64,000 bases of DNA from Polyangiaceae bacterium (lineage in GTDB: Bacteria > Myxococcota_A > Polyangia > Polyangiales > Polyangiaceae), in NCBI GenBank assembly GCA_020633235.1, contig JACKEA010000004.1:62001-126000 (forward strand), given 5' to 3'. This document shows, in pieces, positions 51,329-59,417 of this stretch. The notes beneath the pieces are model-generated. The model did not search any database. It saw only the letters and a program-made list of their open reading frames with translations, and was not told where the DNA came from. The translations under genes were made by a program, and so were the position numbers. Position 1 is the first letter of the stretch, and every line of letters begins with the position of its first letter.

Positions 51329-52339
51329 ATGAAGAAAAACGTCTCTTGGAGCTTCGGTATCCTGGTTGCGCTGGCGGCTTCGGCGGCAGGAGGGGCTCCG
51401 CCCAAGCAAAAGCCGTCTGGCAAGAAACCCGTAGATGCGTCCGGACCCGCGGAGCTCACTCTGGTCAGCGCGACCCGCGTCGGAGGGAGCGCGATCTATC
51501 CGGGCAACCCGATCCGGGTTCGCCTCGCGGTGCGCAACAACAGCCCGAAGTCGGCTCGGGTGGCGGTGGCCTTGGCGCCCATGTATCCCGGTGCGGCGAC
51601 GCTCAGGAGCGCGGCCGCCTTTGTTCACTCGAATGCCACCACGCAGATAGAGATGACGTTTCCGGTCGACCCCGGAATGGTCAAGGCCGAGCAGTTCCAA
51701 GGCACATTCCTGCTGGTGGATCCCGCCAAACCCCCAGAAACGAACTTCCTGCTGCAGCGATGGCGAGATGCCAACCAAGCCGACAACCACAAGAGCCTGA
51801 CGCTTCCCGTGACGGTCCCCCTCTACGACGTCACGGCAACATTGGCGGAGGTCTTCGTCTATAACGACTGCAACCCCGGCAAGGCAAAGAGCAATTGGTC
51901 CGCAAGCTTCAGTCTATTGTCATCACCCACGCCCCACACGCCTACGACCGACTGGCGGGTCTTCGAAACACCACCGGGCAGCAAGTGGGGCGCGGAGGCG
52001 GCGTGGCCAGGGCCCACGCTCGGCGTGCCGCTCTTGGTGACGACGGGTGAACGCTACACCAGCACCGTGAAAGTGCGCATGCCGCGCGTGCCGAAGGACC
52101 GCCACATGCTCATCCAGTTCTTTGCCAAGGTGGACAACGGGCCGGCCTACGACGCTCGGGGCAATGTGGGCTCAGCAGTGGGCACGACACCGCCCAACGT
52201 CTGGCGCAACAACGGCACAGTTACGTTGAACGCTCTGAAGCTACACGACCCTCGAAACGCACTCGGCAACTGCGGTCCCCAACCCTTCGCCATCAAGGTG
52301 CGCTACACCGCCATCCCCACGTCCATGTTCCTGCAATGA
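51329..52339 (+). CDS. Secreted protein of unknown function
   Basis: A 336-residue exported protein (signal FGILVALAASAAGG). The mature part is beta-rich: ELTLVSATRVGGSAIYPGNP, IRVRLAVRNNSPKSARVAVALAPM, TTQIEMTFPVDPG, LTLPVTVPLYDVTATLAEVFVYNDCNPGKAKSNW, TVKVRMPRVPKDRHMLIQF. The first 120 residues resemble a CARDB/Ig-like domain. No active site is visible. It is monocistronic with a hairpin repeat on either side, and its codon use is slightly less GC3-biased than neighbours. The GTG at 51323 is an alternative start. Confidence 0.75.
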   Translation: MKKNVSWSFGILVALAASAAGGAPPKQKPSGKKPVDASGPAELTLVSATRVGGSAIYPGNPIRVRLAVRNNSPKSARVAVALAPMYPGAATLRSAAAFVHSNATTQIEMTFPVDPGMVKAEQFQGTFLLVDPAKPPETNFLLQRWRDANQADNHKSLTLPVTVPLYDVTATLAEVFVYNDCNPGKAKSNWSASFSLLSSPTPHTPTTDWRVFETPPGSKWGAEAAWPGPTLGVPLLVTTGERYTSTVKVRMPRVPKDRHMLIQFFAKVDNGPAYDARGNVGSAVGTTPPNVWRNNGTVTLNALKLHDPRNALGNCGPQPFAIKVRYTAIPTSMFLQ

Positions 52340-52396
52340 GCCGAGCGCACCGGGGGTAACCGCCGGCAGTTGGCGAGCAGGGACGACTCGGCGTGC

Positions 52397-52449
52397 GGTT
52401 CCGCGCCGTACCAACATCAATACGAAGATTGCTGGTACGGCGCGGTAAC
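52397..52449 (+). repeat. Intergenic hairpin repeat, copy at 52.4 kb
   Basis: Perfect 13-bp stem CCGCGCCGTACCA / TGGTACGGCGCGG with the same loop as the 51.1-kb copy (ACATCAATACGAAGATTGC). It lies between convergent genes, 58 bases after one stop and 7 bases before the 3' end of fadA. Confidence 0.9.
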
Positions 52450-52456
52450 AGCGCGA

Positions 52457-53617
52457 CTACGCCAGCTCGAAGAGCCCCGCGGCGCCCATGCCGCCACCGA
52501 TGCACATGGTGACGATGCCGCGCTTGGCCTTGCGCCGCTCGAGCTCGTGAATCAGCGTCGCGGCGAGCTTGGCGCCGGTGCAGCCCAGCGGGTGGCCGAG
52601 GGCAATGGCGCCGCCGTTGACGTTGAGCTTGTCGCTCGGGATGCCGAGCTCGCGCTGCACGTACACGGACTGCGACGCGAAGGCTTCGTTCACCTCGATG
52701 AGATCGATGTCCTTCATGCTGAGGCCGGTCTTTTCGAACAGCTTCTTCACGGCCGGAATGGGACCGATGCCCATGATCGCCGGATCCACGCCGGCGGTGG
52801 CGAAGTGACGGAACCACGCCTTGGGCTTCAGGCCCAGGGCCTTGGCCTTCTCGCCGGTCATCACCAACGTGGCAGCAGCGCCGTCGGACAGCGGTGAGGC
52901 GTTGCCCGGCGTGACGCTGCCACCTTGAGCGAAGCTCGGCTTGAGCTGCGCCAGGGCTTCGGCCGTCGTCTCGCGAATGAGCTCGTCGGTGCGGAAGTCG
53001 AAGGTCACCCGCTTGCCGTTCTCGAAGCGGATGCCGCGCACCGTCACGATCTCGTCCTCGAACTTGCCGGCCTTGCGGGCCGCGGCGGCCTTCTTCTGGC
53101 TCTCGAGGGCGAAGGCGTCCTGCATCTCCCGCGTGACCTCGAAGCGCTTGGCCACGTTCTCGGCGGTGATGCCCATCGGCGTGTAAGCCGAGGGGTCCTT
53201 CTCCATCAGCTCCGGGCTGGCGCTGATCTTGTTGCCCGTCATGGGCACCATGCTCATGCTCTCCACACCGCCGGCGATCACGATGTCGTGATAGCCGAGG
53301 GCGATGGACCCCGCGGCCAGCGCGATGGCCTGCAGCCCGCTGGAACAGAAGCGGTTGATGGTCATGGCGCTGGTCTCGTTGGGCAGCCCGCCCAGGAGCC
53401 CCGCGAGGCGCGCGACGTTGAGGCCCTGCTCGCCTTCCGGCATGGCGCAGCCGAGCACCAGGTCGTCCACCATTGCGGGTTTGACCTGCGGCACGCGCTC
53501 GAGGAGCCCGCGGATCACGTCGCCCGCGAGCTCGTCCGGGCGCTTCTGTGCCAGCGAGCCCTTGTACGCACGGCCCACTGCGGAACGAACGGATTCGATG
53601 ATGGCAATGTCGGTCAT
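52457..53617 (-). CDS. fadA: Acetyl-CoA acyltransferase (thiolase)
   Basis: A 386-residue thiolase, the usual length. The active-site Cys91 is in INRFCSSGLQAIALAAG, the substrate loop in GGVESMSMVPMTG, His in NVNGGAIALGHPLGCTGAK, which also has the second Cys near 375. NEAFASQSVYVQ is the conserved NEAF box. It catalyses the last step of beta-oxidation, acyl-CoA plus acetyl-CoA from 3-ketoacyl-CoA. It follows the multifunctional HCDH/ECH gene after 3 bp, as in the fadN-fadA operon of Bacillus. Confidence 0.95.
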   Translation of the reverse strand: MTDIAIIESVRSAVGRAYKGSLAQKRPDELAGDVIRGLLERVPQVKPAMVDDLVLGCAMPEGEQGLNVARLAGLLGGLPNETSAMTINRFCSSGLQAIALAAGSIALGYHDIVIAGGVESMSMVPMTGNKISASPELMEKDPSAYTPMGITAENVAKRFEVTREMQDAFALESQKKAAAARKAGKFEDEIVTVRGIRFENGKRVTFDFRTDELIRETTAEALAQLKPSFAQGGSVTPGNASPLSDGAAATLVMTGEKAKALGLKPKAWFRHFATAGVDPAIMGIGPIPAVKKLFEKTGLSMKDIDLIEVNEAFASQSVYVQRELGIPSDKLNVNGGAIALGHPLGCTGAKLAATLIHELERRKAKRGIVTMCIGGGMGAAGLFELA

Positions 53618-53620
53618 GGC

Positions 53621-55990
53621 TTAGTTCCTCAGGGGCTTGTTGTTCATCAACATGTGCTGCATGCGGTCCAGCGTTCGCTGCTCGCCGCACAGGCTGATGA
53701 AGGCCTCGCGTTCCAGGTCCAGGATCTGCTGCTCGCTCACCGGCGCCGCGGCGCCGCCAGCACCGCCACACAAGATGTAGGCGAGCTTCTTGGCGATCAC
53801 GCCGTCGTACTCCGTGGCGAAGCCACCTTGCACCAGCGTGTCCACCAGCATGGAGATGGTCGCCACGCCGCTCTCTCCCGGCAGCTTGTAGGTCTTGGGC
53901 ATGGGCGGGTGATAGCCGGCCTCCGCCATGCCGATGGCGCGGGCCTTGGCTTCGGTCACCAGACGGGCCTTGTCGAAGCTGATGCCATCCGTCTTGCGGA
54001 AGTAACCGAGCTCCTTGGCCATCTCGGCGCTGGTGGCCACGTTGGCCATGGCGATGTTCTTGAACACCGCCGCCACCAGGGATTGCACGATCACGTCGGC
54101 GCCCTCGGGAATGCCTTCCAACGCGCGCCACAGGAGATTCGTGCAACCGCCGCCGGCGGGGATGAGCCCCACGCCGACCTCCACCAGGCCCGCGTAGGTC
54201 TCCGCCGCGGCCTGCACGGCGTCCGCCGCCAAGCACACCTCGAGGCCACCGCCCACGGCCATGCCGAAGGGCGCGGCCACCACGGGAACCTTGGCGTACT
54301 TCATCTTCTGGCCGGCCTGCTGCAGCGCGTCCACCATCTTGGACAGCTCGTCCCACTGCTTTTGCTGAGCCGCGACGACGACGCCGAACAAGTTCGCGCC
54401 CACGCTGAAGTGATCGCCCTGGTTGGCGATGACCAGCGCGCGGTACTCGCGCTCGGCGAGCTCCGTGGCGTCGTTCAGCATGCTGATCACCTCGGGATCG
54501 ATGGTGTTGGCCTTGCTGGTGTAGGTGATGGAAAGGACGCCGTCGCCCAGATCCCAGGCTTCTGCGCCGCCGTTCTTCAGCACCGGCGCGTTGCCCTTGC
54601 GCAGCGCCGGCAGCGGCAGTGCCCGCGGGTCCTTCTTCAGCGAGACGTACTCGCCCTTCGCCAGCTCGAAGACCTTGCCGTCCGCGTAGAACGCCTTGGC
54701 GCCCGCGGCCTTCATCTTCTTCACGCTCTCCGGGATCGCGAGGCCGTCCTTTTCCATGCGCTCGAGCACGGCGGAAAAGCCCATGGCGTCCCAGCTCTCG
54801 AAGGGACCGAGCTCCCAGTTGTAGCCCCAGCGCATGGCGTCATCGATGGCCGTGATGCTGTCCGCGATCTCGCCCACCATGTTGGCCGCGTACAAGAGGG
54901 CGCGGCTCGTGACCTTCCAGGCCCAGGTGCCCGCGGGCCCGGTGTCTTGGAACAGCTTCTTCACGCGCTCACGCGGATCCTCGATCGATCCGATCTGCTT
55001 GCACGTACCCTTGATGTCCTTGTTTCCGCCCTTGGCTCGGTACTCGAGCTTGTACGGGTCGAAGGTCTGGATGTCGCTGCCACTCTTCTTGTAGAAGCCG
55101 CCCCGGGTCTTGTTGCCGAGGAGCTTCTTCTCGACCATCGTGCGGATGTAGTCCGGCAGCTTGAAGACCTCGCGCTCCGGGTCCTTCTCCAGCGCCTTGT
55201 AACAGTTGTCCGCAACGTGCATCACGGTGTCGAGGCCCACCATGTCCGCCGTGCGGAAGCTCGCGCTCTTGGGGTGGCCCATGGGCAGGCCCGTGATGGC
55301 GTCCACGTCCTCCGGCGCCAGCTCGTCCTTCAGCATCTGGTGGATGCCGAGCAGCATGGCGTGGGTGCCGATGCGGTTGCCGACGAAGTTGGGCGTGTCC
55401 TTCGCGATCACGATGCCTTTGCCCAGCACCTCGCGACCGAAGTCCGCCACGCGATCCATGATCTTGGGATCCGTGTCCGGCCCCGCCACCAGCTCCAGGA
55501 GCTTCATGTAGCGAACCGGGTTGAAGAAGTGCATCACGCAGAAGTGCTTCTTGAAGCGGTCGCTGCGGCCGCTCATCATGTCGTGGATGCGGAGGCCGCT
55601 GGTGTTCGACGCCACGATGGTGTCGGCCTTGACGACCTTCTCGAGCCGTTCGAACAGCTTCTGCTTGATGTCGAGCCGCTCGATGATGGCCTCGACGATC
55701 AAGTCGCAGCTCCCGAGCTTGTCGAAGTCGTCCTCCAGGTTGCCGGTCTCCACCAGGGCCGCGCGGCTCTTGTGGAAGAACGCGGCCGGCTTGGACTTGA
55801 TCGCACCCTGAAGCCCGCCCTCGGCAAAGCGATTGCGCGCGCGTGGGTCTTTCTTCTCGGCGTCCGAGAGGTTGGGCGGAACGATGTCCAGGAGCACCAC
55901 GTTCACACTCGCGTTGGCGAGGTGAGCGGCGATGCCGCTGCCCATGACCCCTGCGCCAATGACGCCGACGCGTCGGATCGGTTCAGTCAT
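53621..55990 (-). CDS. fadN: 3-Hydroxyacyl-CoA dehydrogenase/enoyl-CoA hydratase, FadN type
   Basis: A 789-residue bifunctional beta-oxidation enzyme. Domain order is dehydrogenase first (NAD motif GVIGAGVMGSGIAAHLAN at 8-25; VEAIIERLDIKQKLFERLE; HFFNPVRYMKLLELV; DTPNFVGNRIG) and enoyl-CoA hydratase last (DHFSVGANLF, FGMAVGGGLEVCLAADAVQAA, GLVEVGVGLIPAGGGCTNLL). This is opposite to enterobacterial FadB and the same as FadN of Bacillus subtilis. A unique start ATG at 55990 follows GAGATG; upstream frame is noncoding. It should turn trans-2-enoyl-CoA to 3-ketoacyl-CoA in the cytoplasm. First gene of the operon with fadA. Confidence 0.95.
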   Translation of the reverse strand: MTEPIRRVGVIGAGVMGSGIAAHLANASVNVVLLDIVPPNLSDAEKKDPRARNRFAEGGLQGAIKSKPAAFFHKSRAALVETGNLEDDFDKLGSCDLIVEAIIERLDIKQKLFERLEKVVKADTIVASNTSGLRIHDMMSGRSDRFKKHFCVMHFFNPVRYMKLLELVAGPDTDPKIMDRVADFGREVLGKGIVIAKDTPNFVGNRIGTHAMLLGIHQMLKDELAPEDVDAITGLPMGHPKSASFRTADMVGLDTVMHVADNCYKALEKDPEREVFKLPDYIRTMVEKKLLGNKTRGGFYKKSGSDIQTFDPYKLEYRAKGGNKDIKGTCKQIGSIEDPRERVKKLFQDTGPAGTWAWKVTSRALLYAANMVGEIADSITAIDDAMRWGYNWELGPFESWDAMGFSAVLERMEKDGLAIPESVKKMKAAGAKAFYADGKVFELAKGEYVSLKKDPRALPLPALRKGNAPVLKNGGAEAWDLGDGVLSITYTSKANTIDPEVISMLNDATELAEREYRALVIANQGDHFSVGANLFGVVVAAQQKQWDELSKMVDALQQAGQKMKYAKVPVVAAPFGMAVGGGLEVCLAADAVQAAAETYAGLVEVGVGLIPAGGGCTNLLWRALEGIPEGADVIVQSLVAAVFKNIAMANVATSAEMAKELGYFRKTDGISFDKARLVTEAKARAIGMAEAGYHPPMPKTYKLPGESGVATISMLVDTLVQGGFATEYDGVIAKKLAYILCGGAGGAAAPVSEQQILDLEREAFISLCGEQRTLDRMQHMLMNNKPLRN

Positions 55991-56336
55991 CTCGTGCCTC
56001 GTTGGGTAGGTGGGGACAAAAAGACGCGGGAACCTTTGGGCCGCCGGCCGGCGGTTGCAAGCGAGGCCCGGGGCCTCCGTGATGGACCGCAGCTTTTGGC
56101 CGGATCCCGCCCGCTTTTCTCGATCAGGATGTTGGTCCGCCGCGGAACAAAGGCGTTCCGCCAGCCACCCTGGGCGTCCCTTCCCCCGAGGTTCGGAGCT
56201 TGGCGCCGTGGTCCGCGTCCTGCACGTCGCGAGACAGATCTCGTCGCGGACGAGCGTCGTAGCTTCTGGCGCGTTTCGTCGATTGCTTGGCGCGATAGTC
56301 GGGTGGGAGCCGATCGAGCCGCTCGTACAATGTCCC
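55991..56336. other. 346-bp gene-free region upstream of fadN and of a lipoprotein gene
   Basis: A divergent intergenic region; it should hold the promoters for fadN-fadA and for the lipoprotein starting at 56337. One arm of the hairpin repeat lies at 56128-56148 on the minus strand. A self-complementary GGGCCGCCGGCCGGC stretch lies at about 56038-56052. No operator for a fatty-acid regulator (TetR or GntR type) was recognised. Confidence 0.5.
56128..56148 (-). repeat. Single arm of the hairpin repeat
   Basis: On the minus strand GTTCCGCGGCGGACCAACATC matches the 5' arm of the 42.9-kb copy and the 3' arm of the 47.9-kb copy. The loop and the second arm are missing, so it is a truncated member. 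Confidence 0.6.
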
Positions 56337-57146
56337 ATGCGCAGCATAGGGGTGATGGTCCTGGGGCTGGTGGTCGTGGCCTGCAGCTCGCAGGCCGGAA
56401 ACAACGGCGGTGGAGGTAGTGGCGCGAACGGGGGCACCGGCGGCTTCGGCAACGCGGGGGGCTCCGGCAACTCGGGTGGGGCCGGCAATGCCGGGGGCGC
56501 CGGGGGCGCTTCTGCCGGCACCTGCATGGACATCATGGCCTGCATCGTGAAGTGCCCCGACGCCGACGCCACGTGTCCCGACACCTGCTACGCGGCCGGG
56601 AACCCAACGGGTCAGAGCCAGCTCTTGGCGCTGCTCGACTGCATGTCGAAGAACCAGTGCAACGACGCGCCGTGCACCGAGACGCAGTGCTCGAACGAGC
56701 TCTCCACGTGCCTCGACTCCAGCACGGATCCGGGCGGAACCACCAATCCTGGCGGAAACGTTCCGCCCGGCAGCATTCCGCCGGAGCTGGTCGGTGACTG
56801 GAGCAGCGCCGGCGCCGACGAGGTTTCGGAGCTCATCTTCGGCGCCGACGGATCGGCGCAGCACATCAACTACAAGAACTCCGGCATCGGTTCCTGCGGC
56901 GTGTCCATCGTCGCGTCGTGGAAGGTCGGATCGGTCGTCGCATCGGGCGATCAGCTGACGATAACCCTGGGCCCCGGCTCGACCTCGGTGGTGTGGGACG
57001 CGGGCTGCGGCGAGAGCTACGTGAACCCGACGGAAGGGCGGGTTCTGACCTACAAGTATGCGCTCCAGACCACGGGAACGCCCGGCATGTGGCTCACGGA
57101 CCTGTCCTGCACCGGACAGTACTGCGAGGACTTCTACAAGAAGTAG
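56337..57146 (+). CDS. Cys-rich lipoprotein with Gly/Asn spacer
   Basis: A 269-residue lipoprotein (lipobox VVVAC, Cys16) with a 40-residue Gly/Asn/Ala spacer. A Cys module follows (CMDIMACIVKCPDADATCPDTC, CNDAPCTETQCSNELSTC), then a 120-residue beta-barrel-like C-terminal domain (ELVGDWSSAGADEVSELIFGADGS, ITLGPGSTSVVWDAGC, MWLTDLSCTGQYC) of lipocalin-like style (a guess from the GDW opening and strand pattern). No catalytic residues. Upstream frames read through the repeat arm and are rejected. Confidence 0.8.
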   Translation: MRSIGVMVLGLVVVACSSQAGNNGGGGSGANGGTGGFGNAGGSGNSGGAGNAGGAGGASAGTCMDIMACIVKCPDADATCPDTCYAAGNPTGQSQLLALLDCMSKNQCNDAPCTETQCSNELSTCLDSSTDPGGTTNPGGNVPPGSIPPELVGDWSSAGADEVSELIFGADGSAQHINYKNSGIGSCGVSIVASWKVGSVVASGDQLTITLGPGSTSVVWDAGCGESYVNPTEGRVLTYKYALQTTGTPGMWLTDLSCTGQYCEDFYKK

Positions 57147-57216
57147 GCCGCTGCCTGCCACGCCCAGGGAGTGTCGAGTTGCCACCGCCGCAGCGACGAT
57201 GTGATACGTCGCCTTC

Positions 57217-57774
57217 ATGTCGAAATGGACACTTGGAGCGGCGCTCCTGCTCCTGTCGATCGTCGGCTGCTCACGATCTCATGGAACCAATCGAGCCGTC
57301 GATTCCGGCTCCAGCTCTGGGACGAGCACGAGCTCCAAGAAAGTCGACCTTCTGCCGGTGACTGACGGACTGCAGCCGCCGCACCTGCGTGAGGCTCCAC
57401 TGTTGGAGAAGGTCGCGCGTATCCCCGCTCGTGAGCATGGCGCGAAGGGTGAAACCGTAGCAAGCAGGGTCTACGGAGACGGCACGTACTACATGCTCGT
57501 TTCCGAGCTGAACGGAGCTCCCGTGTCGCCTCGCTGGTCGAAGCTCTCGTCCCTCGAGCCCACCGGCGTCGAGCAGCTGAAGGCGCTGTTCGCTCGCGCG
57601 TGTAGCAGTCCGGACACCGTGCGCACGGACGACAGCGGGCACGTCGAGTACCGCGTGACGTCGGAGCGATGCACGCGAACGTTCGTCAACGGTTTGCCGT
57701 CGAACCAGTCCCCCGTCGTCAAGGCGGACGGCATCATCAATGCGACGATGAAGCCCATCCCCCCGGGCCCGTAG
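57217..57774 (+). CDS. Lipoprotein, 185 aa, function unknown
   Basis: A lipoprotein (lipobox LSIVGC, Cys18) with a Ser/Thr/Gly-rich spacer and a 130-residue C-terminal domain (ASRVYGDGTYYMLVSELNGA, EQLKALFARACSSPDTVRTDD, VEYRVTSERCTRTFVNGL). Two Cys could form a disulfide. It follows the previous lipoprotein after 70 bp and converges with the next gene (30 bp). No family recognised. Confidence 0.72.
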   Translation: MSKWTLGAALLLLSIVGCSRSHGTNRAVDSGSSSGTSTSSKKVDLLPVTDGLQPPHLREAPLLEKVARIPAREHGAKGETVASRVYGDGTYYMLVSELNGAPVSPRWSKLSSLEPTGVEQLKALFARACSSPDTVRTDDSGHVEYRVTSERCTRTFVNGLPSNQSPVVKADGIINATMKPIPPGP

Positions 57775-57804
57775 TCGCTTGGCCGAAAAAGGGTAGAGCC
57801 GCGC

Positions 57805-58338
57805 TCACTTCTTGGGCGAGAACTTCCAGCCGTGTTCGGTCCTGAAGAAGGGTCGCGTCAGTCCGGGGCGCTCTTCGCCGTTCCGCCGCACGATGGGCCG
57901 CACCAGCGCGAACTCGAGATCTTGGGTGATCTTCTCGTTCTCGCTCGCCTTCAGAACGCCGCGCTCGACCACCTCGACACGCACCACTTCGGGGACTTCT
58001 GCTTCGGACTCCCTCGGCTTGATGAAATCGCCCAGCGCGGCGTCGAATTCGTCGCGCTGGATCTGCTTTTTCGTCAGCGCTTGCATCTCTTCGAAGCTGA
58101 GCGCGAGCTCCGTCGCCGTCCGAGTATCCCCGGTGTACACCGCGCGATAGAAACGCAGCGCCACGTCTTCAACGCTCGCGTCATCCTTGACGGGTGTGGT
58201 GGAGGGCGGAGCCGCATCGCTGACCTCCGCGCTCGCGACCGGTTCGGTCACCACGACCGGCGGCGCCGGCCGAGGGCGGTGCTGCTCCGAGCCACAGCCC
58301 AGCACCAGCAGCAGAGCCAGGCCGCTCGAGAAACGCAT
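57805..58338 (-). CDS. Lipoprotein with SnoaL/DUF4878-like domain
   Basis: A 177-residue lipoprotein from ATG 58338 (lipobox VLGC, Cys14 in LVLGCGSEQ), with Pro/Val-rich spacer. The domain SVEDVALRFYRAVYTGDTRTATELAL is a typical opening of NTF2/SnoaL-like or DUF4878-like folds, followed by strands (VVRVEVVERGVL, FALVRPIVRRNGEE, TRPFFRTEHGWKFSPKK). Probably an envelope protein of unknown ligand. The upstream extension to 58386 lacks signal features. Confidence 0.78.
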   Translation of the reverse strand: MRFSSGLALLLVLGCGSEQHRPRPAPPVVVTEPVASAEVSDAAPPSTTPVKDDASVEDVALRFYRAVYTGDTRTATELALSFEEMQALTKKQIQRDEFDAALGDFIKPRESEAEVPEVVRVEVVERGVLKASENEKITQDLEFALVRPIVRRNGEERPGLTRPFFRTEHGWKFSPKK

Positions 58339-58395
58339 GAGGGCAGCTACGCAACGGGGGGCTCGATTGTGTCTGTGCTGCCGCAACGCTACGCC

Positions 58396-58626
58396 TCATC
58401 CCAGTGTTGGGCGCCGGCGCCGAATCACGAAGATCTCGCCCGGCATTGCGTTGCGAGCGCAGCTTGGAAGGGGCCTGCCGGTGGCCAACCACTGTTCGCG
58501 GCAGAGGGAGCTCATGGCGGCGAATCGCTCGAGGAGCTCTGCGTACGAAGTCCGGACACACACAGTCTCGCCGGCGGCAAGAGTTGCACGCTGCGCATTA
58601 GCGTAACGCTCGCCCTGTGTCGTCAC
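58396..58626 (-). CDS. Possible small protein, 76 aa
   Basis: The only reasonable frame in the 336-bp space between two minus-strand genes. GTG at 58626 gives a mostly hydrophilic protein with a helical centre (SYAELLERFAAMSSLCREQWLATG) and a basic end (GEIFVIRRRRPTLG). Third-position GC is only moderate, no Shine-Dalgarno is clear, and no family is recognised, so it may be spurious. Confidence 0.35.
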   Translation of the reverse strand: MTTQGERYANAQRATLAAGETVCVRTSYAELLERFAAMSSLCREQWLATGRPLPSCARNAMPGEIFVIRRRRPTLG

Positions 58627-58674
58627 ATACAGTCACGCGAGCATTCTATCACGGGGCGGCCCGCAAGCAGCGCG

Positions 58675-59355
58675 CTACGCGACGGGCCGACCGATGGCCA
58701 TCTTGGTCGTCAGGATCCAGCCCGAGCGCAGGCCGAACCAACCGTAGGCATAGGGCGCGCCCGTCTCGGGATGCGCGAGCACCAAGATGGTGCCGATGCC
58801 GAAGCCGTCCCGTTCGGTCCCGCGTCGCGTGTCGTGATCGTGCTGGTAGCGGGACGCATCGGCGATCCGGAGCAAGTAGGCGTTGGGGTGACCCGCGACG
58901 GCTTTGGGCGGTGCCACGACGAACGCGACGTGACCCGTGTTGACGGATCGAATCTCCTTGGGCCTCAGCCACGCGATCACGTCTCCGGGCAGGGTGTCCG
59001 CCACGCGCGCGACCCGCGCCCAACCCCAGCGCGGCTTGTCGGCTTTCGTTCGAGCGATGCGGCGGTAGTAGTCCCGCGCCAGTGGCCGTCCTCCGGCAGT
59101 CCACGCGACCGCGGAGCCCGCCTTTGGTGCGGAGCGGCGGAGCACCCAAGCAACCATGCCGGAGCAGTCGAACTCGTAGCTCCCGGCCTTCTCGTTGACG
59201 CGGGTTACGTGGCTGTAGCGGCCTTCCACGAGGTTGTTCTGGATGCCATCGACCACGCTCATCACCCGGGGTCCGCGGCTTTCCGTATCCTCGGCCCGAG
59301 CTCCGGTCGCCGCGAGGGCGATGGTGATGCCAAGCGCGAACCTGGTGCCAAGCAT
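58675..59355 (-). CDS. Secreted NlpC/P60-like cysteine peptidase
   Basis: A 226-residue exported protein (signal FALGITIALAATGARAED). The catalytic Cys is in YEFDCSGMVAWVLRRSAP, the His in NTGHVAFVVAPP and a third polar residue likely in RIADASRY; PGDVIAWL is the usual strand before the His. The fold acts on peptidoglycan peptides or other amide bonds. The neighbouring divergent gene encodes a membrane glycosyltransferase (62 bp apart). Shorter than the TSP3-carrying homologue at 20081 and without surface-anchor modules, so probably soluble in the periplasm or outside. Confidence 0.85.
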   Translation of the reverse strand: MLGTRFALGITIALAATGARAEDTESRGPRVMSVVDGIQNNLVEGRYSHVTRVNEKAGSYEFDCSGMVAWVLRRSAPKAGSAVAWTAGGRPLARDYYRRIARTKADKPRWGWARVARVADTLPGDVIAWLRPKEIRSVNTGHVAFVVAPPKAVAGHPNAYLLRIADASRYQHDHDTRRGTERDGFGIGTILVLAHPETGAPYAYGWFGLRSGWILTTKMAIGRPVA

Positions 59356-59417
59356 GACCAGAGTCTGTCACTGCATTCGAGTACTTGCCAGCAACGCGAT
59401 GGTAGTGTCGGCGCGCC

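Noticed and set aside
57170..57200. Third copy of the 32-nt repeat (GCCGCAGCGAC)
   Set aside because: Only 11 contiguous bases match, which is near chance for this base composition.
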